64,000 bases of DNA from a virus. The translations under genes and the position numbers were made by a program. The stretch lies in IMG/VR virus record IMGVR_UViG_3300009550_000013, positions 1-64,000 of that record. One strand, 5' to 3'. This document shows positions 16,374-24,832 of this stretch, in pieces (the stretch's first letter is position 1; every line of letters begins with the position of its first letter). Below the pieces are notes generated by a model that worked only from the letters and a program-made list of their open reading frames with translations, had not been told where the DNA came from and ran no database searches.

Positions 16374-19300
16374 ATGAATTTAATACGTGCAAAACAATTA
16401 AATGCTTACAGACAATCAGGTGCAAACCAATTGCTTGCTTCATCAAGTTGGGCTAACCTAGATGCTTCTTTCGTTATCGATGCAAAGACTATCGGACTTA
16501 AGTTTGAATCTATGGATACTGCTTTAGCTTCTGAAGAGTCTGCAAGAATCGCTGCAGATGCTTCATTAGAAGTTAGAATTTCTGCCGATGTTGTCGCTTT
16601 ACAAGACGAAATCGCTGCAACAAACACTGATTTCACATCAATTGACTTAAGAGTTTCTAACGATGAGGACGCTTTAGCTGCTGAAATAGCTGCTACTGAT
16701 GCTAACTTTACTTCTTTAGACTTAAGAGTTTCTAATGATGAGGACGCTTTAGCTGCTGAAATCGCTGCTACTGATGCTGAAGTTTCATCTTTATCATTAA
16801 GAGTTTCTAACGATGAAGACGCTTTAGCTGCTGAAATCGCTGCTACTGATGCTGATTTTGTATCATCTGATGCAAGAATCGCTGCTGACGAAGCTGCTTT
16901 AGCTGCTGAAATAGCTGCTACTGACGCTGAAGTTTCATCTTTATCATTAAGAATTTCTAATGACGAAGACGCTTTAGCTGCTGAAATCGCTGCAACTAAC
17001 GCTGATTTCATATCTGCTGACGCAAGAATGTCTGCTGATGAAGCGGCATTAGCTGCTGAAATATCTGCTACTAATGCTGATGTTACTTCAATCGACTCAA
17101 GAGTTTCTGCTGATGAAGCTGCTTTAGCTGCTGAAATTTCTGCTACTAACGCAGATGTTACTTCTTTAGACTCTAGAGTTTCTGCTGACCAGGCTGCTTT
17201 AGCTGCTGAGATAGCTGACACAAACCAAGACGTTAATGACTTAAATGATAGAGTTGATAACGTTCTTTCTTTAGGAGAAAACTCAAACGGAGTTGTTGAG
17301 AGTTTTATCGAAATGGTAAACGTTGTTACTTCAATCGATACTGAAAATGACCAAATCGTTTCAGATTTAATCGCTACAACTACCGCTTCTGTATCTTCAT
17401 TAGATACAAGAGTTTCTGATTCAGAAGATGCATTAGCTGCTGAGATTGCTGCTACTGATGCTGATTTTGTATCACTAGACTTAAGAGTTTCTAACGATGA
17501 AGATGCATTAGCTGCTGAAATCGCTGCTACTGACGCTGAAGTTACTTCTTTATCATTAAGAATTTCTAATGACGAAGATGCATTAGCTGCTGAGATTGCT
17601 GCTACAGATGCTGACTTTACTTCATTAGACTCAAGAGTTTCTGCTGACGAAGCTGCATTAGCTGCTGAAATCGCTGCTACTAACGCTGATTTCGTATCGT
17701 CTGACTTAAGAGTTTCTCAAGAAGAAGACGCTAGAGTTGCTGGAGATGCTTCATTAACTACTAGAGTTTCTAACGAAGAAGATGCTAGAGTTGCTGGAGA
17801 TGCTTCATTAACTACTAGAGTTGGTAACGAAGAAACTGCTAGAGCTGCTGCTGATTCTTCATTAGACTTAAGAGTTTCTAACGAAGAAGATGCTAGAGCT
17901 GCTGCAGATACTTCATTAACTACTAGAGTTTCTAACGAAGAAGATGCTAGAGCTGCTGCAGATACTTCATTAGAAGTTAGAATTTCTGCTGACGTTGTTG
18001 CTTTACAAGACGAAATCGCTGCTACAAACACTGATTTCACGTCTATAGACTTAAGAGTTTCTAACGACGAAGATGCATTAGCTGCTGAGATTGCTGCTAC
18101 AGATGCTGATTTCGTATCGTCTGACTTAAGAGTTTCTAACGAAGAAGATGCTAGAGTTGCTGGAGATGCTTCATTAACTACTAGAATTTCTGCTGACGAG
18201 GCTGCATTAGCTGCTGAAATAGCTGCAACTAACGCTGACTTTATATCAGTTGACAACAGAGTTTCTGCTGACGAGGCTGCTTTAGCTGCTGAAATCGCTG
18301 CTACTAATGCTGACTTTACTTCATTAGACTCAAGAGTTTCTGCTGACGAAGCTGCTTTAGCTGCTGAAATCGCTGCAACTAACGCTGATGTTACTTCAAT
18401 TGACACTGCAATTGCTGACGAAGAAGCTGCAAGAATCGCTGCTGATAATACCCTACAGGCTAATATCACTGCTGAGGCTTTAGCAAGAGCAAACGCTGAT
18501 ACTTCTTTAGAGACAAGACTTTCTGCTGAAGAAGCTACTCAGGTTGCAAATGTATCTTCATTAGATTTAAGAATTTCTAATGATGAGGATGCATTAGCTG
18601 CTGAAATCGCTGCAACTAACGCTGATGTTACTTCAATTGACTCAAGAGTTTCTGCTGATGAAGCTGCTTTAGCTGCTGAAATTTCTGCTACTAACGCTGA
18701 CGTTACTTCAATCGACGCGAGAGTTTCTGCTGAAATCGCTGCTACTGATGCTGAAGTTGTATCTTTAGACGCTAGAGTTTCTGCTGACCAGGCTGATTTA
18801 GCTGCTGAGATTGCTGCTACTAATACAGATGTTAACGACTTAAATGATAGAGTTGATAACGTTCTTTCTTTAGGAGAAAACTCGAATGGAGTTGTTGAAA
18901 GTTTCGTAGAGATGGTTAATTTTGTTACTTCAGTAGATACTGAAAACGACCAAATCGTTACAGACTTAATTGCTACTACATCTGCTTCTGTATCTTCATT
19001 AGATACAAGAGTTTCTACAGAAGAAGCTACTACTGATGCTGAAGTTAATTCTTTAGACTCAAGAGTTTCTGCTGACGAAGCTGCTTTAGCTGCTGAGATT
19101 GCTGCTACTAACGCTGACTTCACTTCATTAGACTTAAGAGTTTCTAATGATGAAGATGCTTTAGCTGCTGAGATTGCTGCAACAGATGCTGACTTCACTT
19201 CATTAGACTCAAGAGTTTCTGCTGACGAAGCTGCTTTAGCTGCTGAGATTGCTGCTACTAACGCTGACTTCACGTCATTAGACTTAAGAGTTTCTAACGA

Positions 19301-19799
19301 TGAGGACGCATTAGCTGCTGAAATCGCTGCTACTAACGCTGACTTCACTTCATTAGACTCAAGAGTTTCTGCTGACGAAGCTGCTTTAGCTGCTGAGATT
19401 GCTGCTACTAACGCTGACTTCACTTCATTAGACTTAAGAGTTTCTAATGATGAAGATGCTTTAGCTGCTGAAATCGCGTCTACTGATGCTGATGTTACTT
19501 CAATTGACGTTAGAATTTCTAATGTTGAAGAAGACATAATCGTTGAAGGTGACTTTGCTATGACAATGGTTGCAGGACCTGCAGTTGCTGGTTCTTTCAT
19601 TGAAGAAGTTGTTACTGGAGATATCATCACAAAATCTTTAGAGGTATTCATTAACGGAATTCAATATTTCGATGGTGTTGCTACTGGAGACGTATCTATT
19701 ACCGTTGCAGGTGGAAATACTACTATCAAAGTAGACCCATCTAACTTCGATTTAGATTCATCTGATGAAATCGTTTTCAAATATACTAAATTATCGTAA
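16374..19799 (+). CDS. Giant coiled-coil repeat tail fibre
   Basis: A 1141-residue protein. After about 60 unique residues it consists of some 35-40 repeats of about 25 residues, built on R-V-S-x-D-E-x-A-L-A-A-E-I-A-A-T-x-A-D. The units are predicted to form a long parallel trimeric coiled coil with regular breaks. Two 63-codon segments (17229-17417 and 18828-19016) are near-identical and interrupt the array. The last 90 residues are a beta domain with V-F-I-N-G-I and D-L-D-S-S-D-E, like the fibre at 14176. It is highly acidic and lacks Cys and Trp in the shaft. A strong terminator follows. It is probably a long tail fibre or whisker. Confidence 0.88.
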   Translation: MNLIRAKQLNAYRQSGANQLLASSSWANLDASFVIDAKTIGLKFESMDTALASEESARIAADASLEVRISADVVALQDEIAATNTDFTSIDLRVSNDEDALAAEIAATDANFTSLDLRVSNDEDALAAEIAATDAEVSSLSLRVSNDEDALAAEIAATDADFVSSDARIAADEAALAAEIAATDAEVSSLSLRISNDEDALAAEIAATNADFISADARMSADEAALAAEISATNADVTSIDSRVSADEAALAAEISATNADVTSLDSRVSADQAALAAEIADTNQDVNDLNDRVDNVLSLGENSNGVVESFIEMVNVVTSIDTENDQIVSDLIATTTASVSSLDTRVSDSEDALAAEIAATDADFVSLDLRVSNDEDALAAEIAATDAEVTSLSLRISNDEDALAAEIAATDADFTSLDSRVSADEAALAAEIAATNADFVSSDLRVSQEEDARVAGDASLTTRVSNEEDARVAGDASLTTRVGNEETARAAADSSLDLRVSNEEDARAAADTSLTTRVSNEEDARAAADTSLEVRISADVVALQDEIAATNTDFTSIDLRVSNDEDALAAEIAATDADFVSSDLRVSNEEDARVAGDASLTTRISADEAALAAEIAATNADFISVDNRVSADEAALAAEIAATNADFTSLDSRVSADEAALAAEIAATNADVTSIDTAIADEEAARIAADNTLQANITAEALARANADTSLETRLSAEEATQVANVSSLDLRISNDEDALAAEIAATNADVTSIDSRVSADEAALAAEISATNADVTSIDARVSAEIAATDAEVVSLDARVSADQADLAAEIAATNTDVNDLNDRVDNVLSLGENSNGVVESFVEMVNFVTSVDTENDQIVTDLIATTSASVSSLDTRVSTEEATTDAEVNSLDSRVSADEAALAAEIAATNADFTSLDLRVSNDEDALAAEIAATDADFTSLDSRVSADEAALAAEIAATNADFTSLDLRVSNDEDALAAEIAATNADFTSLDSRVSADEAALAAEIAATNADFTSLDLRVSNDEDALAAEIASTDADVTSIDVRISNVEEDIIVEGDFAMTMVAGPAVAGSFIEEVVTGDIITKSLEVFINGIQYFDGVATGDVSITVAGGNTTIKVDPSNFDLDSSDEIVFKYTKLS
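17229..17417 (+). repeat. 63-codon duplicated module, copy 1
   Basis: Encodes D-V-N-D-L-N-D-R-V-D-N-V-L-S-L-G-E and following residues up to S-L-D-T-R-V-S. Copy 2 lies at 18828-19016 with the same length and only a handful of amino-acid changes. It divides the coiled-coil array into similar super-repeats. Confidence 0.85.
18828..19016 (+). repeat. 63-codon duplicated module, copy 2
   Basis: Second copy of the module at 17229-17417, same length, with changes such as F-V-E-M-V-N-F for F-I-E-M-V-N-V. Confidence 0.85.
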
Positions 19800-19816
19800 T
19801 AAATAATTTAATATGG

Positions 19817-19840
19817 AAAGGGCCTTCGGGCCCTTTTTTT
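19817..19840 (+). terminator. Rho-independent terminator
   Basis: AAAGGGCC-TTCG-GGCCCTTTTTTT: an 8-bp stem with a stable UUCG tetraloop and a seven-T tail, just after the giant fibre gene. Confidence 0.95.
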
Positions 19841-19873
19841 ATGAACTAAAAAAAATAAATACATATAATAATT

Positions 19874-21046
19874 ATGAAGATAGGAATCACAATTTCATTT
19901 AGAGAAAATTATTCAATATGGTCTAACGGTATTCAATTAAATGCTCTTATGTTAGCTGAAACCTTATCATTAATTAAAGGTGTAGAAGTATTTTTTTTAA
20001 ATATAGCAAAATGCCCTGAAGAAAAAATACCATGGAGCTTAGAAGAATTTCCTACTTACTATCTTTATGATAAGTATTTAGAAGCTGATTTATTAATTTT
20101 TTTAGGTGGTAGAATTCAAAAACAATATGTTGATTTATTTAAAAAAGTAAAAGATAAAAAAGTTGTATTTTACAAATGTGGGAATGAGTTTATAGTTAAC
20201 TTAGAAAAGAATCTTTTTGGGGAGGATATGAAAGAAGACGATAAATTAGAAAGCATATATGGATGTGACGAGATATGGTATGTTCCTCAACAACATGATA
20301 CAAATAAAAATTACTTTGAGTGTTTATATAGAACACCTTCTAGACCAGCTCCTTTTGTTTATAGCCCAAGATGGTTGAACAAAGATATAAAAAAGAAAGA
20401 AGCTATATATAAGAAAACTATGTTATACAGTAATACAGGGGAACCAAAGAGAATATCTATAATGGAACCAAATATGAATATTGTTAAATATGCAATGTAC
20501 CCTCTGATGATAGCTGAAACATACTACAGAAAAAATCCTGATAAAATAAAAGAAGTAAATATTGTTGGTGGAGATAGATTAAGTAAAAAACAAAATTTTC
20601 TATCAGTTGTAGATACTTTTGATTTAAAAAGAGATAAAAAGTTATTTGTTGAAGGTAGACAAGTTACTAGTTCATTTTTAGGAAACCATTCAGATATTTT
20701 AATATGTCATCAAACGATGAATCCTTTAAATTACATATATTTAGATGCCGCTTGGATGGGATATCCCATAATTCACAATGCCGAATATGTTAAAGATTTA
20801 GGGTATTACTATAGTGGAAATGAGGTAAAATCAGGTGCTAATAAATTAAAAGACGTGATAGACCATTTTGACGATGATGTGTCATATAATAAAAGACAGA
20901 AAAAAGTATTTGAAAGGTTTGATAATACTTCAAATGAAATGGTATTACAATATGATAAATTAATTAATAACATTTTTGCTAAAAAAGATTTAATGATTGA
21001 TTCTAAGTTTGATTTTATGAAAAATAAATACGTTTTGTGCAAATGA
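19874..21046 (+). CDS. DUF2827-like glycosyltransferase
   Basis: A 390-residue GT-B-like protein. The N-terminus I-G-I-T-I-S-F-R-E-N-Y and S-I-W-S-N-G-I-Q-L-N-A fits the DUF2827 family. A C-terminal half with H-Q-T-M-N-P-L-N-Y and A-W-M-G-Y-P-I-I-H-N resembles the nucleotide-sugar-binding domain. It lies directly after the giant fibre gene, so it may glycosylate fibre Ser/Thr residues or alter host surface glycans. No donor specificity can be read. The following gene overlaps it by ATGA. Confidence 0.8.
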   Translation: MKIGITISFRENYSIWSNGIQLNALMLAETLSLIKGVEVFFLNIAKCPEEKIPWSLEEFPTYYLYDKYLEADLLIFLGGRIQKQYVDLFKKVKDKKVVFYKCGNEFIVNLEKNLFGEDMKEDDKLESIYGCDEIWYVPQQHDTNKNYFECLYRTPSRPAPFVYSPRWLNKDIKKKEAIYKKTMLYSNTGEPKRISIMEPNMNIVKYAMYPLMIAETYYRKNPDKIKEVNIVGGDRLSKKQNFLSVVDTFDLKRDKKLFVEGRQVTSSFLGNHSDILICHQTMNPLNYIYLDAAWMGYPIIHNAEYVKDLGYYYSGNEVKSGANKLKDVIDHFDDDVSYNKRQKKVFERFDNTSNEMVLQYDKLINNIFAKKDLMIDSKFDFMKNKYVLCK

Positions 21047-21621
21047 AAAACTATAAAAAAAATATCATAAAAATATACGAAAAGTCTAACTTACCATTAA
21101 AATTAGAATTGACGCCAGAAACAGTTAGTGAGTTAATAATTAAAATAAGAAAATTAGATGCTTATAGAATTTCAGGAGGTGTTACAGATTCTATATTTGA
21201 TTTAAACCCACAGTATGGTAAAACTCTTGCACATTTAATAACAGCAAATACTTTTTTTAAAAAAATAAGTTTTATCTATAATGAAGATACTTTTGATAAA
21301 ATTAGTAGGCTTTTAAAACAAATAAAACTAGAATCAAACCAAGATTGGAATGGTAATAGTAAAGATTTTTTTAAAATTAAAGAATTCGCGAGTGTAAATA
21401 TTAGTATAGACTCTCTTGTAGAGGGAAATGAACAAATAGAACATGTATGGGCTCATTTAGAACCAAATCAACTTTTAATTACAACTAAAAATATAAAAGA
21501 CACATATCCAATAAAGGTAATAGAAGCTAAATTTATAGGTTTAAAAACAACAACAAAATTAAATATTTACAGAAAAACTTGGGTAAGACATGGTATACCA
21601 AGTAGATTTGGTGTTTTATAA
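21043..21621 (+). CDS. Hypothetical protein beside glycosyltransferase
   Basis: A 192-residue basic protein without recognised domain. I take the ATG at 21043 (ATGA overlap with the glycosyltransferase stop) rather than the TTG six bases earlier. Mixed alpha/beta content. Co-expression with the glycosyltransferase suggests a linked role, possibly as accessory protein. Its 3' end overlaps the convergent J-domain gene by six bases. Confidence 0.7.
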   Translation: MKNYKKNIIKIYEKSNLPLKLELTPETVSELIIKIRKLDAYRISGGVTDSIFDLNPQYGKTLAHLITANTFFKKISFIYNEDTFDKISRLLKQIKLESNQDWNGNSKDFFKIKEFASVNISIDSLVEGNEQIEHVWAHLEPNQLLITTKNIKDTYPIKVIEAKFIGLKTTTKLNIYRKTWVRHGIPSRFGVL

Positions 21622-22185
21622 ATCTTCTAGATTTTTTCCTTTTGTTAAAGATACAAATTTCTTTATAAACTCTTCTTTTTCTTTCTCTTCTTTTAAAACA
21701 TGTTCATAGTACCATGCTGCAGTTCCTTGAATTTCATCTATCATGTTTTGAATATCATTACATGCATTTTCTATTTCTTCAATATCTTCTTCAAAATCAG
21801 TAACATCAATATCTAATTTTACAGCACATACTATCAAAGGTGTTGGCTCTCCTAAATCATAAGACTCTGTACATATTTCATATATAGACCTAAGTTCTAA
21901 TTTCTCAGTTTCGGATAAATTATCTGATATTTTATCAGGATGGCATTTTAAAACAATCTTTCTGAAAAGTTTTTTATACTTAGAAGACATTTCAATATGT
22001 TCTTTTTCTTCTTCTTCAATATCTTCTTCTCCATTAGGTAAATATTGGTCTGCATTATCAGATCCCGAAAGGGCCTTATTAAAATTTCTAGTTGCTTCAG
22101 AGTGCATTTCTTGTATGTCAATAAGTTCTTCGCTTAAGTATTCATACTTTCTTATTAATCTCTTGAAGTTTGATTTTTTAGCCAT
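21616..22185 (-). CDS. J-domain-like protein, only minus-strand gene
   Basis: An acidic helical protein of about 189 residues. It contains K-C-H-P-D-K, the J-domain H-P-D loop, preceded by a basic helix (K-Y-K-K-L-F-R-K-I-V-L) and followed by E-L-R-S-I-Y-E-I. It is therefore a probable DnaK co-chaperone or J-like decoy. I place the start at the ATG at 22185, because the upstream extension to 22263 is hydrophobic, low complexity and lies over the divergent promoter. It is the only convincing gene on the minus strand here and lies among fibre genes. It could help fibre folding or act at a different time. Confidence 0.75.
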   Translation of the reverse strand: MAKKSNFKRLIRKYEYLSEELIDIQEMHSEATRNFNKALSGSDNADQYLPNGEEDIEEEEKEHIEMSSKYKKLFRKIVLKCHPDKISDNLSETEKLELRSIYEICTESYDLGEPTPLIVCAVKLDIDVTDFEEDIEEIENACNDIQNMIDEIQGTAAWYYEHVLKEEKEKEEFIKKFVSLTKGKNLEDL

Positions 22186-22208
22186 ATCAATATATATTAA
22201 AATAAAAA

Positions 22209-22222
22209 GATATATAAACAAA
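22209..22222 (+). promoter_or_regulatory. Putative late promoter AGATATATAAACAA
   Basis: AGATATATAAACAA, followed by ATAGAATAAA, is nearly the same as at 12197. It lies 37 bases before the ATG at 22246, in the 60-base divergent gap shared with the minus-strand J-domain gene. Confidence 0.5.
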
Positions 22223-22245
22223 TAGAATAAAGTGTAAAAGTTTTC

Positions 22246-22980
22246 ATGAACAATATTGCGCAAAAACAGATTAAAAATCTGGTCTTTGATATTTCACGTT
22301 TGTATAGAGCTTCTGATATTTTTAACAGAGCAACGACATATACAATAGGAACTCCTGGAGAAGGAGAGGCTCAGCTTGATAATCAGACAGCTTCTTCAGT
22401 AACTACACTTCATATTCACACAAAAGACAACCTTACCGGAAATAGATTTTCTAATTTAGATTCTTTTCAAAAAGACGACACGTTAATAATACATACTCAG
22501 TCAGGTGATGTTGCAAAATATAATATTTTATCAATTCAATCAGTGGTCGACTCTTCTAGCGAAGGTCACTTTATTCTAACACTTCAACATTCTTTCGGTT
22601 ATAGCGGAAGCTTTTCTATAGAAGAGCTAAGTTATTATTTTAGAAGATCGGCTTCTGATGAATTGATACAAGATTTAAAGGCAGAATTGGCATTTATTAG
22701 CGCAGGTTTTGATGCTAGGTCAACTGCAGAAACAATAGCACGTGCAAATGGAGACAGTGCAATAAATCAAACTATTTCTTCTAAAAAGAAAGTATTTAAT
22801 GAAACGCTTAGTTCTACTGCAACTACTATAAATCATGACATGGGAGATGAAGATGTAATAGTACAGGTATTAGATTCTTCTGGTAATGTAGTATTAGCTA
22901 CCATAAATAACTTTACACTAAATTCTATTAATGTTGCAGTAAGCGTTACAGGAACTTATAAAATAATAATTATAGCATAA
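22246..22980 (+). CDS. Tail fibre-like structural protein
   Basis: A 244-residue protein. The N-terminal 130 residues are beta-rich. A short coil with S-T-A-E-T-I-A-R-A-N-G-D follows, similar to the repeat-fibre style. The C-terminal 60 residues have the layout of a common phage-fibre end domain: T-I-N-H-D-M-G-D-E-D-V-I-V-Q-V-L-D and a final Y-K-I-I-I-I-A strand. It is probably a short fibre or fibre-tip protein. It ends one base before the ATP-grasp gene starts. Confidence 0.78.
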   Translation: MNNIAQKQIKNLVFDISRLYRASDIFNRATTYTIGTPGEGEAQLDNQTASSVTTLHIHTKDNLTGNRFSNLDSFQKDDTLIIHTQSGDVAKYNILSIQSVVDSSSEGHFILTLQHSFGYSGSFSIEELSYYFRRSASDELIQDLKAELAFISAGFDARSTAETIARANGDSAINQTISSKKKVFNETLSSTATTINHDMGDEDVIVQVLDSSGNVVLATINNFTLNSINVAVSVTGTYKIIIIA

Positions 22981-22981
22981 A

Positions 22982-24046
22982 ATGAAACTAAAACTATTTG
23001 AACAATATCTTAACGAAAAAGAGGAATCCGATATTAAAAAGTATTTTAAAAAAGTAACTTTTTTACTTCCAGGAACCAGTAGTAACTCTCTATCAGGAAC
23101 TGCATCGTCATACCAAAAATTAAATGATGGCTGTTTAGAAGAGGTTTTTAATACTGTTTTTTGTAGAAGTAACCAATCCCATTTTAAACACATGCCTGCC
23201 AAACAGGTAAAATATATCAACTCTTTAAAAGTAAGTAATAAAATGCCCGTAGTTTATTATGGCGGTAATCAACCAGCACCTTTGCTTTTATTAAAAAATA
23301 ATAAAATACCAGAAACAATAATGTACAATAACCCAAAATCAATGGGTATAAGTTCAAATAAATCTGATTTCTATAAAATGTTTAAAGACTCTAATTTTAT
23401 ATGCAAAACAGAATATACAGCAGATGATGCTATTAAAAAATTAAAATTTCCTATAATAGCAAAACCAGATGCTGGACATTCAGGTGCTGATATAGAATTT
23501 TTTAAAACATCTTCTGATTTAGAAAAATCTGAAAACAAATCAAAATTTCAAAACTATTCAGAAGCTAAAAATTTAAAAAGCGAATATCGTGTAATGGTTA
23601 TGAACGATAGTATTATTTCTATATATGAAAGAGTTTCTAAAAAAGGAGACCCTATTAAAGATAAGAAGAGCGAAGATTACGTTAGTTTTGTATATGTAAG
23701 ACAAGAGCTCTCTAAATTAGATTTTGTAAAAGACACTGAAAACATTATTAAAGAAATAAGAGAAAAGGTTAAAGGTGGAATATGGTCTGTTGACTTGATG
23801 ATAGATGAAAATAATGATAAATGGGTTGCAGAAATAAATAGTGCATCTGGTCTTTCAGCTGAAAGAATGGTTGAAGTATATTCTGCAGTTTATAAAGATT
23901 TTTATAAAGAAGAACTTCCTGAAAAAGTTACGAAATATCTATATGACAACTATGTTGTTCCAGTCCATGAAATAAACGTCAAAGAAAATGCAAAATGGAT
24001 AAAAATGTCTAAGGGAAAGTCTAATGAATATGAGAAATATCTTTGA
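22982..24046 (+). CDS. ATP-grasp ligase with capsid-targeting-like leader
   Basis: A 354-residue ATP-grasp protein. The leader M-K-L-K-L-F-E-Q-Y-L-N-E-K matches the F-x-x-F/Y-L-N-E leaders of the genes at 353-1665. ATP-grasp features are F-P-I-I-A-K-P-D-A-G-H-S-G-A-D (about 156-170), E-Y-R-V-M-V-M and the metal-binding end W-V-A-E-I-N-S-A-S-G-L. This resembles RimK/glutathione-synthetase-like ligases, which join a carboxylate to an amine using ATP. If the leader is a packaging signal, the enzyme would be carried in the head and injected. Substrate unknown; a protein or peptide target is plausible. Confidence 0.85.
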   Translation: MKLKLFEQYLNEKEESDIKKYFKKVTFLLPGTSSNSLSGTASSYQKLNDGCLEEVFNTVFCRSNQSHFKHMPAKQVKYINSLKVSNKMPVVYYGGNQPAPLLLLKNNKIPETIMYNNPKSMGISSNKSDFYKMFKDSNFICKTEYTADDAIKKLKFPIIAKPDAGHSGADIEFFKTSSDLEKSENKSKFQNYSEAKNLKSEYRVMVMNDSIISIYERVSKKGDPIKDKKSEDYVSFVYVRQELSKLDFVKDTENIIKEIREKVKGGIWSVDLMIDENNDKWVAEINSASGLSAERMVEVYSAVYKDFYKEELPEKVTKYLYDNYVVPVHEINVKENAKWIKMSKGKSNEYEKYL

Positions 24047-24076
24047 AACAATTTAATAGCTTGACATATAAGCTAT

Positions 24077-24832
24077 ATGTACACTAAAGACCAACTTAAA
24101 AGACTTATTTTTATAGACATTGAAACTTCAAGCGGATATGAAGATTATGCTACTTTTTCTAAAAAACACCCAAAAGAAATAAAATTTTGGAATAGAAAAG
24201 CTGAACAATTAAGAGATACTAAAGAACTTCAAGATAAAACCGATGGTGAGTTATACAAATCGCATTCTGCTCTCTATCCAGAATTTGGAAGAATTGTTTG
24301 TATTTCTATAGGACAAATTAGATTCGATCAGTTTGATAAACCTGAATTTTTAGCTAAATCTTTTTATGGAGAAGATGAAACTAAAAACGTACAAGACTTT
24401 ATAGATTTTTCACGTGGACTCTTTAATAAAGTTCCAGATATTAAATTCGTAGGACATAATTTAAAAAACTTTGACATGCCTTATATCATGAAAAAGGCAT
24501 TCATCTACAATATTAAAATACCTGCAAGATTTCATTTTCATGATGTCAAACCATGGGAAAACTGTTTAGTAGATACCCTTAATCTCTGGAGGTCTTCAGG
24601 TATAGGCTACGTATCTTTAGAACATTTGACTATATTACTAAATGTAGATAATCCAAAAGAAGCAGAAGTTTATGAAAATGACCATGGTGGTATTGCACGT
24701 GCTTTTTGGAATAATAAACTTGAAGAACTTAAAGATTATTGTGAAGAAGATATAAAAGCTACTGCAAATATTTTACTTAGATTATCACACTATGATACAA
24801 TTACTGAAAACATAGAGATAAATAAAGTATGA
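24077..24832 (+). CDS. DEDD-family 3'-5' exonuclease
   Basis: A 251-residue RNase H-fold exonuclease. Exo I is F-I-D-I-E-T (12-17). Exo II is G-H-N-L-K-N-F-D-M-P-Y (about 128-138). Exo III is C-E-E-D-I-K-A-T, with the late Asp. It resembles the predicted 3'-5' exonuclease group related to PolB proofreading domains, but without a polymerase. Roles in DNA repair, recombination or host DNA breakdown are possible. CATATAAGCTAT lies just upstream. It overlaps the GIY-YIG gene by ATGA. Confidence 0.85.
   Translation: MYTKDQLKRLIFIDIETSSGYEDYATFSKKHPKEIKFWNRKAEQLRDTKELQDKTDGELYKSHSALYPEFGRIVCISIGQIRFDQFDKPEFLAKSFYGEDETKNVQDFIDFSRGLFNKVPDIKFVGHNLKNFDMPYIMKKAFIYNIKIPARFHFHDVKPWENCLVDTLNLWRSSGIGYVSLEHLTILLNVDNPKEAEVYENDHGGIARAFWNNKLEELKDYCEEDIKATANILLRLSHYDTITENIEINKV

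Larger units (their letters stand above)
16560..19520 (+). repeat. About 75-base tandem coding repeats
   Basis: Tandem units of roughly 75 bases encode the coiled-coil repeats. Many copies differ only at third codon positions, which indicates old duplications kept by selection on protein. Strings of antisense ORFs here are a by-product of the repeat. Confidence 0.85.

Noticed and set aside
16406-19651. Three long minus-strand ORFs under the repeat fibre
   Set aside because: They mirror the repeat codons (Ala/Ser-rich) and result from the periodic plus-strand sequence.
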